The notes: generated by a model from the sequence alone, not told the origin. A stretch of 64,000 nucleotides of DNA from Cutibacterium sp. (GCF_030525615.1 NZ_JAUNEJ010000001.1:434001-498000); one strand, 5' to 3'; positions 1 through 10,090 are shown, numbered from the stretch's first letter. A program made the numbers and translations.

Positions 1-1506
1 GGCGGTCGTGCGTTGGCCGCTGCCATCACTTCCCTCATGACCGGTGTTTCCTACCGACGCTCCGCCGAGTTGGCGGCCATTGTCGGTCCTTACGCTGGGT
101 ATGCCGAGAACGCCGAGCCGCACCAAGCCGTCATGGCCAAGCATCGCGACGCCAACCGTCAGGTCCATCCGCTACACGACAACGACACCGCCGTGCTGGC
201 GGCTGCCAAGGCCGAATGGGACAAGGTTGTCGAACTGGGGCGCTCCAACGGTTTTCGTAACGCTCAGGCATCGGTGCTGGCCCCGACCGGCACCATCGGC
301 TTCATGATGGACTGCGACACCACTGGCATTGAGCCGGACTTCTCACTGGTGAAATTCAAGAAGATGGTTGGCGGCGGTTCCATGCAGATCGTCAATCAGA
401 CTGTGCCGCGAGCTCTCAAGAATCTCGGTTACACCCCGGAGCAGTCTGAGAAGATCGTGGCGTACATCTCCGACAACGGCACGGTCGTGGGAGCCCCAGA
501 ACTCGACGAGGCCCATTACGAGGTCTTTGACTGCGCTATGGGTACTCGCTTCATCGCCCCGATGGGTCACGTGCGGATGATGGCTGCCGTTCAGCCTTTC
601 CTGTCCGGTGCCATCTCCAAGACTGTCAATCTACCGGAGTCCTCCACCGTCGAGGACATCGCAAATGTCTATATGGAGGGTTGGAAGCTCGGTCTCAAGG
701 CCTTGGCTGTGTACCGGGACAACTGCAAGGTTGGGCAGCCTCTGTCTGAGGTCAAGAAGAAGGACGAGGAGAAGAAGGCCGAGCCGGAAGTTCGTATCGA
801 GTACCGTCCGCGCCGTCAGCGCCTACCGAAGTCGCGCATGGGCCGTACCACGAGCTTCCAGGTCTCGGGAGCTGGCGGTTACCTCACGACAGGTGCTTAT
901 GATTCCGGTCGCCTGGGTGAGATCTTCCTCAAGCTCGGCAAACAGGGGTCGACTCTCGCCGGTGTCATGGACGCTTTCTCCATCGCGGTGTCCATCGGTC
1001 TGCAGTATGGTGTGCCGCTGGAGTCCTTCGTCCAGAAATTCTCCAACCTCAAGTTTGAGCCAGCAGGGATGACGGATGACCCGGACATTCGCATTGCGTC
1101 GTCGATCATTGACTACGTGTTCCGTCGTCTGGCCTTGGACTACTTGGACTTCGACGAGCGCGCCGAGCTGGGCATTTACACCGCAGCTGAACGGGCCCGG
1201 TATGTCGAGACCGGCTCCTACCTGTCCGATGAGGAGGAAAGTGAGCTCATCGACTCCGAGACCCTCAAGGACACTGCGGCCGATCGCGTCAGGGTACATG
1301 AGGACGGTGCCAATCAGCCTGGGCTCTTCGCAGCCCAGGAGACCGTGGAGCGAGTCGGTGGTGCCCATACCAGTGCTGAGCTGCTCGAAGATCAGATGGG
1401 CCGCGAGGTCGATGCGCCGTTGTGCATGACCTGCGGAACAAAGATGCGTCCGTCAGGTTCCTGCTATGTCTGTGAGGGCTGCGGGTCTACCAGCGGCTGC
1501 AGCTGA
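1..1506 (+). CDS. nrdJ: Adenosylcobalamin-dependent (class II) ribonucleotide reductase, C-terminal part
   Basis: The gene enters from the left edge with an open frame at base 1, so only about 501 C-terminal residues are present of a family that usually runs to roughly 950. It reduces ribonucleotides to deoxyribonucleotides with a B12-generated radical. Visible marks are the barrel segment APTGTIGFMMDCDTTGIEPD near residue 95, a second domain starting around RMGRTTSFQVSGAGGYLTTG, and a cysteine-rich tail (CMTCGTK, CYVCEGCG, SGCS) that in class II enzymes holds a zinc site and the redox-active cysteines. A GC-rich hairpin follows the stop codon. The family assignment is strong; the N-terminal catalytic cysteines lie outside the window. 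Confidence 0.93.
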   Translation, partial: GGRALAAAITSLMTGVSYRRSAELAAIVGPYAGYAENAEPHQAVMAKHRDANRQVHPLHDNDTAVLAAAKAEWDKVVELGRSNGFRNAQASVLAPTGTIGFMMDCDTTGIEPDFSLVKFKKMVGGGSMQIVNQTVPRALKNLGYTPEQSEKIVAYISDNGTVVGAPELDEAHYEVFDCAMGTRFIAPMGHVRMMAAVQPFLSGAISKTVNLPESSTVEDIANVYMEGWKLGLKALAVYRDNCKVGQPLSEVKKKDEEKKAEPEVRIEYRPRRQRLPKSRMGRTTSFQVSGAGGYLTTGAYDSGRLGEIFLKLGKQGSTLAGVMDAFSIAVSIGLQYGVPLESFVQKFSNLKFEPAGMTDDPDIRIASSIIDYVFRRLALDYLDFDERAELGIYTAAERARYVETGSYLSDEEESELIDSETLKDTAADRVRVHEDGANQPGLFAAQETVERVGGAHTSAELLEDQMGREVDAPLCMTCGTKMRPSGSCYVCEGCGSTSGCS

Positions 1507-1523
1507 TCTGATGGTGTGTGGTT

Positions 1524-1552
1524 GGGGGTACAGCCGGAATGCTGTGCCCCCC
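1524..1552 (+). terminator. Hairpin after nrdJ
   Basis: An 11-bp stem (GGGGGTACAGC pairing with GCTGTGCCCCC, one G-T pair) around a 6-base loop, starting 18 bases after the nrdJ stop. There is no clear T-tract, so termination is inferred from position and stem strength. Confidence 0.5.
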
Positions 1553-1621
1553 ACCCGCCGTCATATCAGGGTCGTTGCCCCGGCGCGTTTGTCCAACACT
1601 GGATTCATGAGGGTGCCGAGC

Positions 1622-1659
1622 TGTTGCGGTTCATGAGGTTGTTGACACTGCCGGGGTGA
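1622..1659. repeat. IS-end-like 38-bp sequence, partner of 56715-56752
   Basis: This stretch between nrdJ and the next gene matches 56715-56752 at 34 of 38 positions without gaps. The second copy lies just upstream of a decayed IS481-family transposase, so both may be remains of the end of the same kind of element. No transposase is visible near this copy. Confidence 0.5.
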
Positions 1660-1710
1660 CACGAGAAGTTCCAGCTGCACATATGCCTCCTGACCGACTA
1701 GGTTGCAAGC

Positions 1711-2643
1711 ATGGAAGAGCAACCAGACTTCGCGTTCGATCCGGACCGCAGCACAGCACAGGCCTGGGGTCAGTTCACCGAGCGTCTGGCTGAGGTCGTC
1801 TCCGTCATTGACGACGATGGCGAGTTGACGATTTCGACCTTGTCAGCGCACAACGACCCCACGCCTTTCATTCGCTTTGTGCAGGACGACCCCGGTCTCA
1901 GCAATGACACTGCGATGATCCTGGCCGAGGCCTCCAGCAATAGCTGCCTGCCAGACAGGTCCCAGCTCACTTCCGGTCAGCTTGACGGGTTGAGGGCGCT
2001 GGGATGGCAGGCCCCTGGGACCTGTGTGTCTCATAAGACTGAGAATTATTGGGTTTACCGAAGTCAGGAAGACAGCGAGCAGCTTGCTGAACTGGCCGTG
2101 GCGACCCTTCGTGACATTTTCGGTGTCCCCCACCCGGTGTTTTTGGCCCCTGACCAGCTGGCAGAGATTTTGCAGCCTGAGCCACCGTTGTCTCCCACCG
2201 AGACGGCCAGCGTCCCCGCCATCATGCCGGTTGACAAGGACCACCTTGATCGCCTCGTTGCCGATGAGTTGTCGCAAATGTTCGGCTATCCCGCGATTCG
2301 TGATAGTGAAGGTGACTTTGCCATTCGAGTCGGCACGTCCATGGTGTTCGTGCGCACCACCCCAGACGCCTCAGAATTGCTGCTTTTCGCAGTCCTCGTC
2401 CACGACATTGAGGGACGATCTCGCGCCGTTGAGGTGCTTAACGATCTCAATGTCCAATCCCGGTATGGGCGCTTCGCACTGCACCAAGACCGAGTCTTCG
2501 TCACGATGTCGGTGATGGCGCGTCCCTTTGTTGCTGCGCACCTGCACCAGGCAGTCTCCATCATGTCGAGGCTGGCTGATGGATTGGACAATGAACTAGC
2601 TCGCAAGCTGCGGGGGAGAACCACTTTTGAAGACGGATCGTGA
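1711..2643 (+). CDS. YbjN / TY-Chap-like domain protein
   Basis: A 310-residue soluble protein without signal peptide, membrane segment or catalytic motif. The N-terminal half (about 1-160) and C-terminal half (about 175-300) look like the alpha/beta domains of the actinobacterial TY-Chap group, related to YbjN and type III secretion chaperones. The C-terminal part with FVRTTPDASELLLFAVLVHD and SRYGRFALHQDRVFVTMSV fits that fold best. Members are thought to bind peptides or partner proteins; no function can be read here. The ATG at 1711 follows an IS-like relic, and no strong ribosome-binding site is evident. Confidence 0.6.
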   Translation: MEEQPDFAFDPDRSTAQAWGQFTERLAEVVSVIDDDGELTISTLSAHNDPTPFIRFVQDDPGLSNDTAMILAEASSNSCLPDRSQLTSGQLDGLRALGWQAPGTCVSHKTENYWVYRSQEDSEQLAELAVATLRDIFGVPHPVFLAPDQLAEILQPEPPLSPTETASVPAIMPVDKDHLDRLVADELSQMFGYPAIRDSEGDFAIRVGTSMVFVRTTPDASELLLFAVLVHDIEGRSRAVEVLNDLNVQSRYGRFALHQDRVFVTMSVMARPFVAAHLHQAVSIMSRLADGLDNELARKLRGRTTFEDGS

Positions 2644-2727
2644 CCTGAGTCCTTTTACTCCAAGCTCAGTGGTGGGAGAATGTGACATGGAGCCAGTGCT
2701 CCTGACGTCTCACTGAGGAGGACCACC

Positions 2728-3582
2728 ATGACTGACGACCGAACCTCATCGAAGGCTTCCCGCGCCACCGTCATCGTTGGAGTCGACGGCTCGCAGGACG
2801 GTCTGCGCGCCGCCCGGTATGCTGCAGGGTCCGCAATCAGGAGAGACGCCGATCTCATCGTCCTTCACGCTGTTGACGACGCCGCTGTCGCTGGTGCCTG
2901 GGGTGTTGTCTATGACCCGACCGCTTTGCAAGACGCCGGCCAGGTCGTCGTCGCAGACGCGATCAATGTCGCCAAGGGACGCGGTATGGACCCTAATCGC
3001 ATTTCTGGCGAGGTGGTTCTGGGTAATCCGGCAGCTATTATCGCCGACCGCAGCGCCGACGCCCAGCTGGTCGTTGTCGGTCGTCGTGCCAGCTCGGGTC
3101 TGGAGCGAATGTTCGTCGGGTCGACCTCTGTGGCAGTGGCTGGTATGTCGGCTGCACCCGTCGTCGTCATCTCCCGCGCGTCCAACCCTGATCCGACCGG
3201 TGACAAGAAGCGTGTTGCCGTCGCCGTCGGCCCTCAGAGCGCAGGAACTGCCGCCCTTGGATTCGGATTCACTGAGGCCGAGCTGCGCGGTGGCAAGCTG
3301 GTGGCAGTGACCGTTCCGGCACAGGATTCTCAGAAGGTTCACGACGAGGCCCTCAAACGGCTCAACGAGGTTGTCAAGTCCGTCGCTCACGACCATCCCG
3401 ACGTTGAGGTCGAGACTCGGGTGCTCTCCGGGGAGCCGGTGAACGCCTTGGTCGATCTGTCTGGGGACGTCGACCTTCTCGTGATAGGCATGAAGAAGCA
3501 CCCGATCCTGGGGTGGACCGCTGGCGGAGTCAGCCGCGGCATTATGGCCCACGCCCAGTCTCCGCTGGCCATCTGCCACTGA
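2728..3582 (+). CDS. Universal stress protein, tandem UspA domains
   Basis: A 284-residue cytosolic protein with two UspA domains (about 13-150 and 158-284), each of Rossmann-like alpha/beta type. The first ends in a nucleotide-binding-type glycine pattern (VVGRRASSGLERMFVGSTS). In the second the matching segment (LVIGMKKHPILGWTAGGVSR) is looser, so ATP binding there is less certain. Tandem Usp proteins of this length are common in Actinobacteria and are linked to hypoxia and stationary-phase survival. The start is set by a good GAGGAGG site at 2715-2721. It appears to be a single-gene unit. Confidence 0.88.
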   Translation: MTDDRTSSKASRATVIVGVDGSQDGLRAARYAAGSAIRRDADLIVLHAVDDAAVAGAWGVVYDPTALQDAGQVVVADAINVAKGRGMDPNRISGEVVLGNPAAIIADRSADAQLVVVGRRASSGLERMFVGSTSVAVAGMSAAPVVVISRASNPDPTGDKKRVAVAVGPQSAGTAALGFGFTEAELRGGKLVAVTVPAQDSQKVHDEALKRLNEVVKSVAHDHPDVEVETRVLSGEPVNALVDLSGDVDLLVIGMKKHPILGWTAGGVSRGIMAHAQSPLAICH

Positions 3583-3727
3583 CAGGTGCCCAGCTCAGCT
3601 GCATCACGGTTACCTTCGGGGCGGGTGAGTTTCTGGTTGCGTAACGAGGGTTTTTGATTTCAGCCCCGGGAAGATCCACAAGAGCTTGTCGCTGAGTGTC
3701 AGACATTGCACATAGACTGAGCCGGTC

Positions 3728-6700
3728 ATGCCTGATTCACGACTAGAAGGTGAGCTGCCCGGCGGGGGAGTTGTTGCTTTCGACACCGAGCTTCCCATCG
3801 CGGCACACGCCGACGAGATTGCTGACCTCATCCAGAGCCATCAAGTCGTGGTGGTGGCTGGTGAAACTGGATCGGGAAAGACCACCCAGTTGCCCAAAAT
3901 CTGCCTGGCTCTAGGACGTCGTCACATCGCTCATACCCAGCCTCGCAGGATTGCTGCTCGCAGTGTCGCCGAGCGCGTCGCGGAAGAAATGGGGGTCGAT
4001 CTGGGGGAGCAAGTCGGCTACCAGGTGCGATTCACTCGTCGCGCCACGTCCGACACGGCGCTCACGGTTATGACTGACGGTGTGCTGTTGGCTGAGATCT
4101 CGCACGACCGTGACCTACGTGCCCATGACACCATCATCATCGACGAGGCCCACGAGCGTAGCCTCAACATTGATTTCCTTCTGGGCTACCTCAAGCAGCT
4201 GTTGCCACGGCGTCCCGATCTCAAGGTCATCATCACATCGGCCACCATCGACACAGCGAGATTCGCGGCCCATTTTGATGACGCCCCCGTTATCGAGGTC
4301 TCTGGACGAACCTATCCGGTGGAGGTCCGGTACCGCCCGCTGGACCCTTCTGAGCAGATCCGCACAGACTCCGAGCTGTCGAGCACCAACGATGATGACG
4401 ATGAGGATTTCCTAGAGCTTCCGTCTTCTCCTGACCCGACCACTGCCAATGACGAGGTTCTTGACCAAGTTACCGGTATTTGCCGAGCTGTCGAGGAACT
4501 TACGCAAGAAGGGGACGGTGACATCCTCATTTTTCTGGCCGGTGAGCAGGAGATCCGCGAGACCGCCGACGCGTTGTCTGACCTCGCATTGTCCAATACT
4601 GAGATCTTGCCGCTGTTTGCCCGGCTGTCTGCCGCCGAACAGCACCGCGTCTTCACCCCGCATAGCGGTCGTCGCATCGTGCTTGCCACCAATGTCGCCG
4701 AAACCTCCCTGACAGTGCCAGGCATTCGCTACGTCATCGATCCGGGAACCGCCCGTATCTCGCGCTATTCGGTGCGAACCAAGGTGCAACGTCTTCCCAT
4801 TGAACCCATCTCCCAAGCCAGTGCCAACCAGCGGGCCGGACGATGCGGTCGCGTGGCCCCGGGTATCTGCATTCGGCTCTATTCCGAGGCCGACTTCGAA
4901 TCGCGTCCCGAGTTCACCGAGCCAGAGATCCTACGCACCAATCTGGCGGCGGTCATCCTGCAGATGGCCCAAGCCCGACTCGGTGCCATCACCGATTTCC
5001 CCTTTGTCGAAGCCCCAGACCGCTCCCGGATTAATGACGGTATCCGGCTGCTTGACGAGCTGGGGGCTCTCAAAACCGGCCATCGCGACGCTCCTCGATT
5101 GACTAAGATCGGCCATCAGCTCGCCCGCGTTCCACTGGATCCGCGCCTGGGACGTATGTTGTTGGAAGGGGCACAACAGGGCAGCCTTGCCGAGGTCCTC
5201 GTCATCGTCGCTGCACTGTCCATTCGAGACGTTCGGGAGCGTCCGGTCGAGAAACGCGAAGAGGCTGACAGCTTTCACCGACGTTTCGCCACTGAGGCGA
5301 ACTTGCTGCAGACTCTCCAGGCGGCCGACAACGCCGACAACAACCGGGCAGGTGATTGGTCCCACGTTCGTCAGCAGGTTCACCAGCAGTCGGCCAACAC
5401 TTCGGAACCACAACCGGTGCGCCGTACCCCGCATACCCCTGCCGAAAGACGGACTCGTCAGCCTCAGCCAGGTGGTATTGATGAGGGCGGCGACATCATG
5501 GCTATTCACCGGCTGTGGCGCTATCTGCGTCATCAGCGTCGGCACATGGGGTCCTCAGCCTTCCGGCGAATGTGTCGTGACGAATACATCAACTACTTAC
5601 GCGTGCGTGAATGGGATGACCTGCACGGTCAATTGTGCCAGATTGCCAAAGAACTGCACTTGGAGATCAACCGCACTCCGGCCCCCACTGACCGAGTGCT
5701 TGTCGCGCTGTTGTCAGGTTTGCTGTCCCATATCGGCCTGGTACAGATCCGGGAGTCGTCGAAGCGGCGCGGTCGTCGTCCTGGCCCTCAGGAGTACATC
5801 GGGGCTCGTGGCACCAAATTTGCTATCAATCCTGGTTCCTTGTTGGCGCGCAAGTCTCCGGAACTCGTCGTCGCTGTCGAACTGGTGGAGACAACCAGGC
5901 TGTGGGCCAGGACGGTGGCAGCGATTCGCCCCGAGTGGGTGGAGGAAGTCGCCGGACCCCTCATTAAACGCTCGTGGGAGGCTCCTCACTGGGCAGCCTC
6001 GACAGCTTCCGTCGTTGCCACAGAGCGGGCAACTCTCTTTGGGGTGCCACTATGGGCGGATCGTCGCGTCAATTACGGACGTATCGACCCGGTAGTTTCC
6101 CGGCAGATCTTCATTCGTTCCGCCTTGGTGGAACGAGACTGGCGATCTCACCACGGCTTTCTCAAACATAATGATCGGGTACGAGACGAGGCGGCCGATC
6201 TTGAGGAGCGCAGTCGGCAACGCGGTCTGGTTGCCGATGATGACGCGATCTTCGCTTTCTATGATCGCCGTGTTCCAGAAGGCATTGTCTCTGGTTCTCA
6301 TTTCGACGCCTGGTGGCGACGGGTCCAGGACCGTCACCAGCTCGACTTGTCCCTCGACGACCTTGTTGACTCCGACTCTGTTGATGCCGACGCCTTCCCC
6401 GATCACTGGCAGGTTGGCAATCTTGATCTTCCCGTCCGATACGTTTTTGAGCCGGGGTCCGGCCATGACGGTGTTACCGTCACCATCCCGCTGGCCCTGC
6501 TTAACCAGGTTCCAACTGCGCCCTTCAGTTGGCAGGTTCCGGGCTTGCGCACTGAACTGGCGACTGAACTTATCCGCGCCCTCCCCAAGCGCATTCGGAC
6601 ACAACTTGTTCCCGCTCCTGATCGCGCTCGAGCTGCGCTGACCTGGCTGGAGGACAATGGCGCTGACCGGCAGGCTCCCTTTACCGAGGAACTCGGGCGG

Positions 6701-7819
6701 GCATTGCGGGGTCTCACCGGAGTTGTCGTCGAGACGGACGACTGGGACACCGGCGCTATCCCAGCTCATCTGCGGGTCGGCTTCGACATTGTCGACACCG
6801 AAGGGCGTGCGGTGGGCAAGAAGTCTAAGAAAGGCGGCAAGAACAAGTCGGCCTTCTCTCGGCCCACGTATGTCGCCAGATCCGAGGATCTCGAATCATT
6901 GCAAGCCGATTTGGCCCCCAAGGTCTCGCAATCCTTGACGAAGGCCGCCGGACGGCCCCAGATTCATGGGGCGACCCGGTGGGTTTTCGATCCGATCCCG
7001 CAACGGGTTGATCTATCGCGTAAGGGTGCTGACGCCGTTGGCTACCCCTGCCTGGTTGACGAGGGCACCGGGGTTGGCACCACCGTTCTCGACACATCGC
7101 GGGCTCAACGAACCAGCCACGCCGCAGGCGTTGTGAGGCTGCTCGTGCTCACCCTGCCCGACCCAACGAAATGGGTCGTCTCCCATATGGACAATGGCAC
7201 CAAGCTGGCCCTGTCGACCTCGCCCTATCCCACCGTCCCGGCCCTGCTGGCCGATGCTCGTCATAAGGCGGTCGATTCGGTTGCCCATGAGAAAGCTGGG
7301 GACCTGTCTGGGATTCGTACTAAGGAGAGCTTCGATGATCTTGCCCTGGCTGTCCGTCAGGGCCAGGCTGATCGAATGGCTCGAGTGGTGCGCACCGCAG
7401 GCACAATTCTCACTCGACTTGTCGAGGCCCGTCAGGCCCTGGCAACAGTCTCAGACCCGGTAATCCGCGCTGACATTACCGCCCAGATTGACGATCTCAT
7501 CTTCGAGAACTTCATCTCGGCTACCCCGGACCCCTGGTACGACGACATGGCGCGCTGGATACAGGGTGTCAGCGTACGTATCGAATCGCTCATGACGAAT
7601 CCGTCGCGAGATCCGCGTCAGATGGCCCAGCTAGAACCACTGTTGGCCGAGTACGACGATCTGTGCGAAGAACAACCAGCCGGAAAACTCCCCGCAGAGG
7701 TCGAGGAGATTGGGTTCATGTTAGAGGAACTCCGGGTCCAGTACTTCGCCCAGCGCCTGGGCACTCGGGTCACGGTGTCGCCGAAACGGATTCGTAGCGC
7801 CATGAACAAGGTATCTTAA
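3728..7819 (+). CDS. hrpA: ATP-dependent RNA helicase HrpA (DEAH family)
   Basis: A 1363-residue DEAH-box helicase, close to the usual HrpA length. Helicase motifs are intact: Walker A GETGSGKTTQ near residue 45, DEAH in IIIDEAHERS near 138, SATID near 170 and QRAGRCGR near 367. The HA2/winged-helix and OB-like parts follow, then the long C-terminal DUF3418 region of HrpA proteins. HrpA remodels mRNA and rescues stalled ribosomes. A charged, low-complexity insert (SSTNDDDDEDFLELPSSPD) splits the second RecA domain. The ATG at 3728 has no convincing ribosome-binding site, so the mRNA may have a short or absent leader. Family assignment is secure; in vivo substrates are unknown here. Confidence 0.95.
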   Translation: MPDSRLEGELPGGGVVAFDTELPIAAHADEIADLIQSHQVVVVAGETGSGKTTQLPKICLALGRRHIAHTQPRRIAARSVAERVAEEMGVDLGEQVGYQVRFTRRATSDTALTVMTDGVLLAEISHDRDLRAHDTIIIDEAHERSLNIDFLLGYLKQLLPRRPDLKVIITSATIDTARFAAHFDDAPVIEVSGRTYPVEVRYRPLDPSEQIRTDSELSSTNDDDDEDFLELPSSPDPTTANDEVLDQVTGICRAVEELTQEGDGDILIFLAGEQEIRETADALSDLALSNTEILPLFARLSAAEQHRVFTPHSGRRIVLATNVAETSLTVPGIRYVIDPGTARISRYSVRTKVQRLPIEPISQASANQRAGRCGRVAPGICIRLYSEADFESRPEFTEPEILRTNLAAVILQMAQARLGAITDFPFVEAPDRSRINDGIRLLDELGALKTGHRDAPRLTKIGHQLARVPLDPRLGRMLLEGAQQGSLAEVLVIVAALSIRDVRERPVEKREEADSFHRRFATEANLLQTLQAADNADNNRAGDWSHVRQQVHQQSANTSEPQPVRRTPHTPAERRTRQPQPGGIDEGGDIMAIHRLWRYLRHQRRHMGSSAFRRMCRDEYINYLRVREWDDLHGQLCQIAKELHLEINRTPAPTDRVLVALLSGLLSHIGLVQIRESSKRRGRRPGPQEYIGARGTKFAINPGSLLARKSPELVVAVELVETTRLWARTVAAIRPEWVEEVAGPLIKRSWEAPHWAASTASVVATERATLFGVPLWADRRVNYGRIDPVVSRQIFIRSALVERDWRSHHGFLKHNDRVRDEAADLEERSRQRGLVADDDAIFAFYDRRVPEGIVSGSHFDAWWRRVQDRHQLDLSLDDLVDSDSVDADAFPDHWQVGNLDLPVRYVFEPGSGHDGVTVTIPLALLNQVPTAPFSWQVPGLRTELATELIRALPKRIRTQLVPAPDRARAALTWLEDNGADRQAPFTEELGRALRGLTGVVVETDDWDTGAIPAHLRVGFDIVDTEGRAVGKKSKKGGKNKSAFSRPTYVARSEDLESLQADLAPKVSQSLTKAAGRPQIHGATRWVFDPIPQRVDLSRKGADAVGYPCLVDEGTGVGTTVLDTSRAQRTSHAAGVVRLLVLTLPDPTKWVVSHMDNGTKLALSTSPYPTVPALLADARHKAVDSVAHEKAGDLSGIRTKESFDDLALAVRQGQADRMARVVRTAGTILTRLVEARQALATVSDPVIRADITAQIDDLIFENFISATPDPWYDDMARWIQGVSVRIESLMTNPSRDPRQMAQLEPLLAEYDDLCEEQPAGKLPAEVEEIGFMLEELRVQYFAQRLGTRVTVSPKRIRSAMNKVS

Positions 7820-7915
7820 CCATGAACACGTTCACAGATAGTGAGCAAGAGGCCAAATTCGCCGCGTTACTGCCGGTAAGATCAAAGCCCAACCGCACTC
7901 AAGGAGGAATGCCCT

Positions 7916-10090
7916 ATGACCGCGCCTGATTCCCATACCTCGGGACGAGTCACCCTGCCAGTTGAGGAGGGAATGGACGACGAGCTGGCCGCGATCATCG
8001 AGCGTCTCGGTGCCGATGCGGTCCGTAACAGCGATGGCACGTGGTTGCCGAAGATCGTCTCTGACTTGGGGACGAAGGTTTATTCAACCCGTTTCTGTGC
8101 TCGCGGAGATGAGGCCTGGGCACTGGACCACCTCGACGAGCACGTCAGTATGTACCTGTGCTCAGACCGGGTCCCAGCTCTCGAAGACGGCCCGCTTGAC
8201 ATCCATATCATGCGTGGGTTCTTCGCCGAGCAGCTTCGACCGGACACCGACGTCGACGTCAAACGCTGGTGGCAGGTGCGAGACCGTACCACCGGCGAGG
8301 TCATTGATGACTGGACGGTCAGCGGCGAGGGTGCCGATTGCGTGGTGACGGTGCCCGCGAAGGCTGGCCACGTCTACACCGTGGCATTCCTGGGAGCCCA
8401 GATCTGGGATACCACCCAGATGTACAACTACACGACGAATCACTGGGAAAACGACCCCACCCGCACCAAGGAGCACCCCTTCGACGTCGCCTATCCCGCC
8501 ACCTGGAACCATGTTCAGGAAGCGTTGGCCGAATGGCTCGATGCGCACCCAGAGATCAACGTGGTCCGGTTCACGACGTTCTTCTACCACTTCACTCTCT
8601 ACTTCAACGACAAGGCCAAGGAGAAGTTCGTCGACTGGTTCGGCTACTCCGCCTCGGTGTCGGTGCCGCTGATGGAGGCCTTTGAGGCTGAGACCGGATG
8701 GAAGATCGACCCGGAGGACTTCATCGACGCCGGCTACCACAACTCCTCCTTCCGTCCTCCTTCCCCGTTCTTCAAGGCGTGGATTGCCTTCCTCAACCGC
8801 TTCGTGACCGATCGGGTGCGACGACTTGTCGAGATCTGTCATGACAAGGGCCGCGAGGCGATGATGTTCCTCGGGGATAACTGGATTGGCACCGAACCCT
8901 ACGGTGAACTGTTCGCCACCACGGGTTTGGACGCCGTGGTTGGTTCTGTGGGATCTGCCGCTACCTGTCGGATGATTTCGGATATTCCGGGGGTCCGCTA
9001 CACCGAGGGACGATTCCTGCCCTACTTCTTCCCTGACGTTTTCAATGACGAGGGAGACCCGGTGGGGGAGGCGAACACCTCCTGGGTGCAGGCTCGTCGC
9101 GCCATCGTCCGCAAGCCTTTGGACCGTATTGGCTACGGCGGATACCTCTCTTTGGCCAATAAGTACCCCGAGTTTATGGCGCGGATCAGCCAGATCTGCC
9201 AGGAGTTCCGTGACATTTGGGAGCGTAGCGGCGGCAAGACCCCGAGGGTTGCGCCGTTCCGGATCGGCATTCTCAACTGTTGGGGAGCTCGTCGCACGTG
9301 GATGACCCACATGGTTGCCCACGCCTTGTACTACAAGCAGGCTGAACCGTATCTGGGTGTCATCGAGTCGTTGGCTGGTCTGCCTTTCGACATCGACTGG
9401 CTCGATTTCGACGACATCCGCGACGGGGTTCCCGAGGGGATCGGGGTGCTCATCAACGCTGGAGCTGGCGGAACTGCCTTCTCCGGAGCTCAAGAATGGG
9501 CCGATGTCAAGGTTCAGGAAGCGGTGCGTGCTTTCGTGGCTCGTGGCGGCGGTTTCATCGGAGTCGGTGAGCCTACCTACTGGCCTGACAATGGTGCGGT
9601 CCTCCAGCTGTCTGACGTTTTCGGTGTGGACCGCGAGATCGGTTGGAGCCTGTCGACTGACCGGTACCCGAATGTTGTCGATTCTCACTTCATCACCGAT
9701 GGTTTGACCCTGGAGGTTGGGCCGGTCGCTCCCGAGATCGTCCCGGTGTGTGACGACACAGAGGTGTTGAAGCTTGAGGACGATTCAATCCAAGCTGCTG
9801 TCCACACCCTCGGCAAAGGTCGGGCAGTTTACCTGGCTGGTCTTCCGTACACCGTCGACAATTCGCGTTTGCTGCACCGGGCAATCTGGTGGGCCGCTGG
9901 TCGTGACGACGAGTTCGATGGCCAATACGTTGCCGCTGATCCTCGCGTCGAGACGGCGTGCTACGACGAGGCTGGCGTATTGCTGGTGACCAATGTCAGT
10001 TTCGATGAGGTGACGACGACTATCACTGGGCTGAACCGGGAGGTAACCCTGGCTCCAGCCGGGTCTGCGTGGATTGACATTCCTGCCTAA
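7916..10090 (+). CDS. gnpA: 1,3-beta-galactosyl-N-acetylhexosamine phosphorylase (GH112)
   Basis: A 724-residue cytosolic enzyme of family GH112, which phosphorolyses galacto-N-biose or lacto-N-biose I to galactose 1-phosphate plus N-acetylhexosamine. These disaccharides come from mucin-type glycans. The N-terminal barrel carries LGDNWIGTEPY near residue 320, whose Asp matches the catalytic acid region as I recall it. The glutamine-amidotransferase-like central domain (FDIDWLDFDDIRDGVP onward) and C-terminal beta domain are both present at normal length. A strong AAGGAGG precedes the ATG. As I remember, a GH112 enzyme called GnpA has been described from this species. No sugar transporter or kinase adjoins it, so uptake and downstream steps must be encoded elsewhere. 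Confidence 0.92.
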   Translation: MTAPDSHTSGRVTLPVEEGMDDELAAIIERLGADAVRNSDGTWLPKIVSDLGTKVYSTRFCARGDEAWALDHLDEHVSMYLCSDRVPALEDGPLDIHIMRGFFAEQLRPDTDVDVKRWWQVRDRTTGEVIDDWTVSGEGADCVVTVPAKAGHVYTVAFLGAQIWDTTQMYNYTTNHWENDPTRTKEHPFDVAYPATWNHVQEALAEWLDAHPEINVVRFTTFFYHFTLYFNDKAKEKFVDWFGYSASVSVPLMEAFEAETGWKIDPEDFIDAGYHNSSFRPPSPFFKAWIAFLNRFVTDRVRRLVEICHDKGREAMMFLGDNWIGTEPYGELFATTGLDAVVGSVGSAATCRMISDIPGVRYTEGRFLPYFFPDVFNDEGDPVGEANTSWVQARRAIVRKPLDRIGYGGYLSLANKYPEFMARISQICQEFRDIWERSGGKTPRVAPFRIGILNCWGARRTWMTHMVAHALYYKQAEPYLGVIESLAGLPFDIDWLDFDDIRDGVPEGIGVLINAGAGGTAFSGAQEWADVKVQEAVRAFVARGGGFIGVGEPTYWPDNGAVLQLSDVFGVDREIGWSLSTDRYPNVVDSHFITDGLTLEVGPVAPEIVPVCDDTEVLKLEDDSIQAAVHTLGKGRAVYLAGLPYTVDNSRLLHRAIWWAAGRDDEFDGQYVAADPRVETACYDEAGVLLVTNVSFDEVTTTITGLNREVTLAPAGSAWIDIPA

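Noticed and set aside
2746..3579. 277-codon minus-strand frame
   Set aside because: Antisense shadow of the universal stress protein; no motifs.
8162..9688. 508-codon open frame on the minus strand
   Set aside because: It lies wholly antisense to the GH112 phosphorylase, has no family resemblance, and arises from the codon bias of a high-GC gene.
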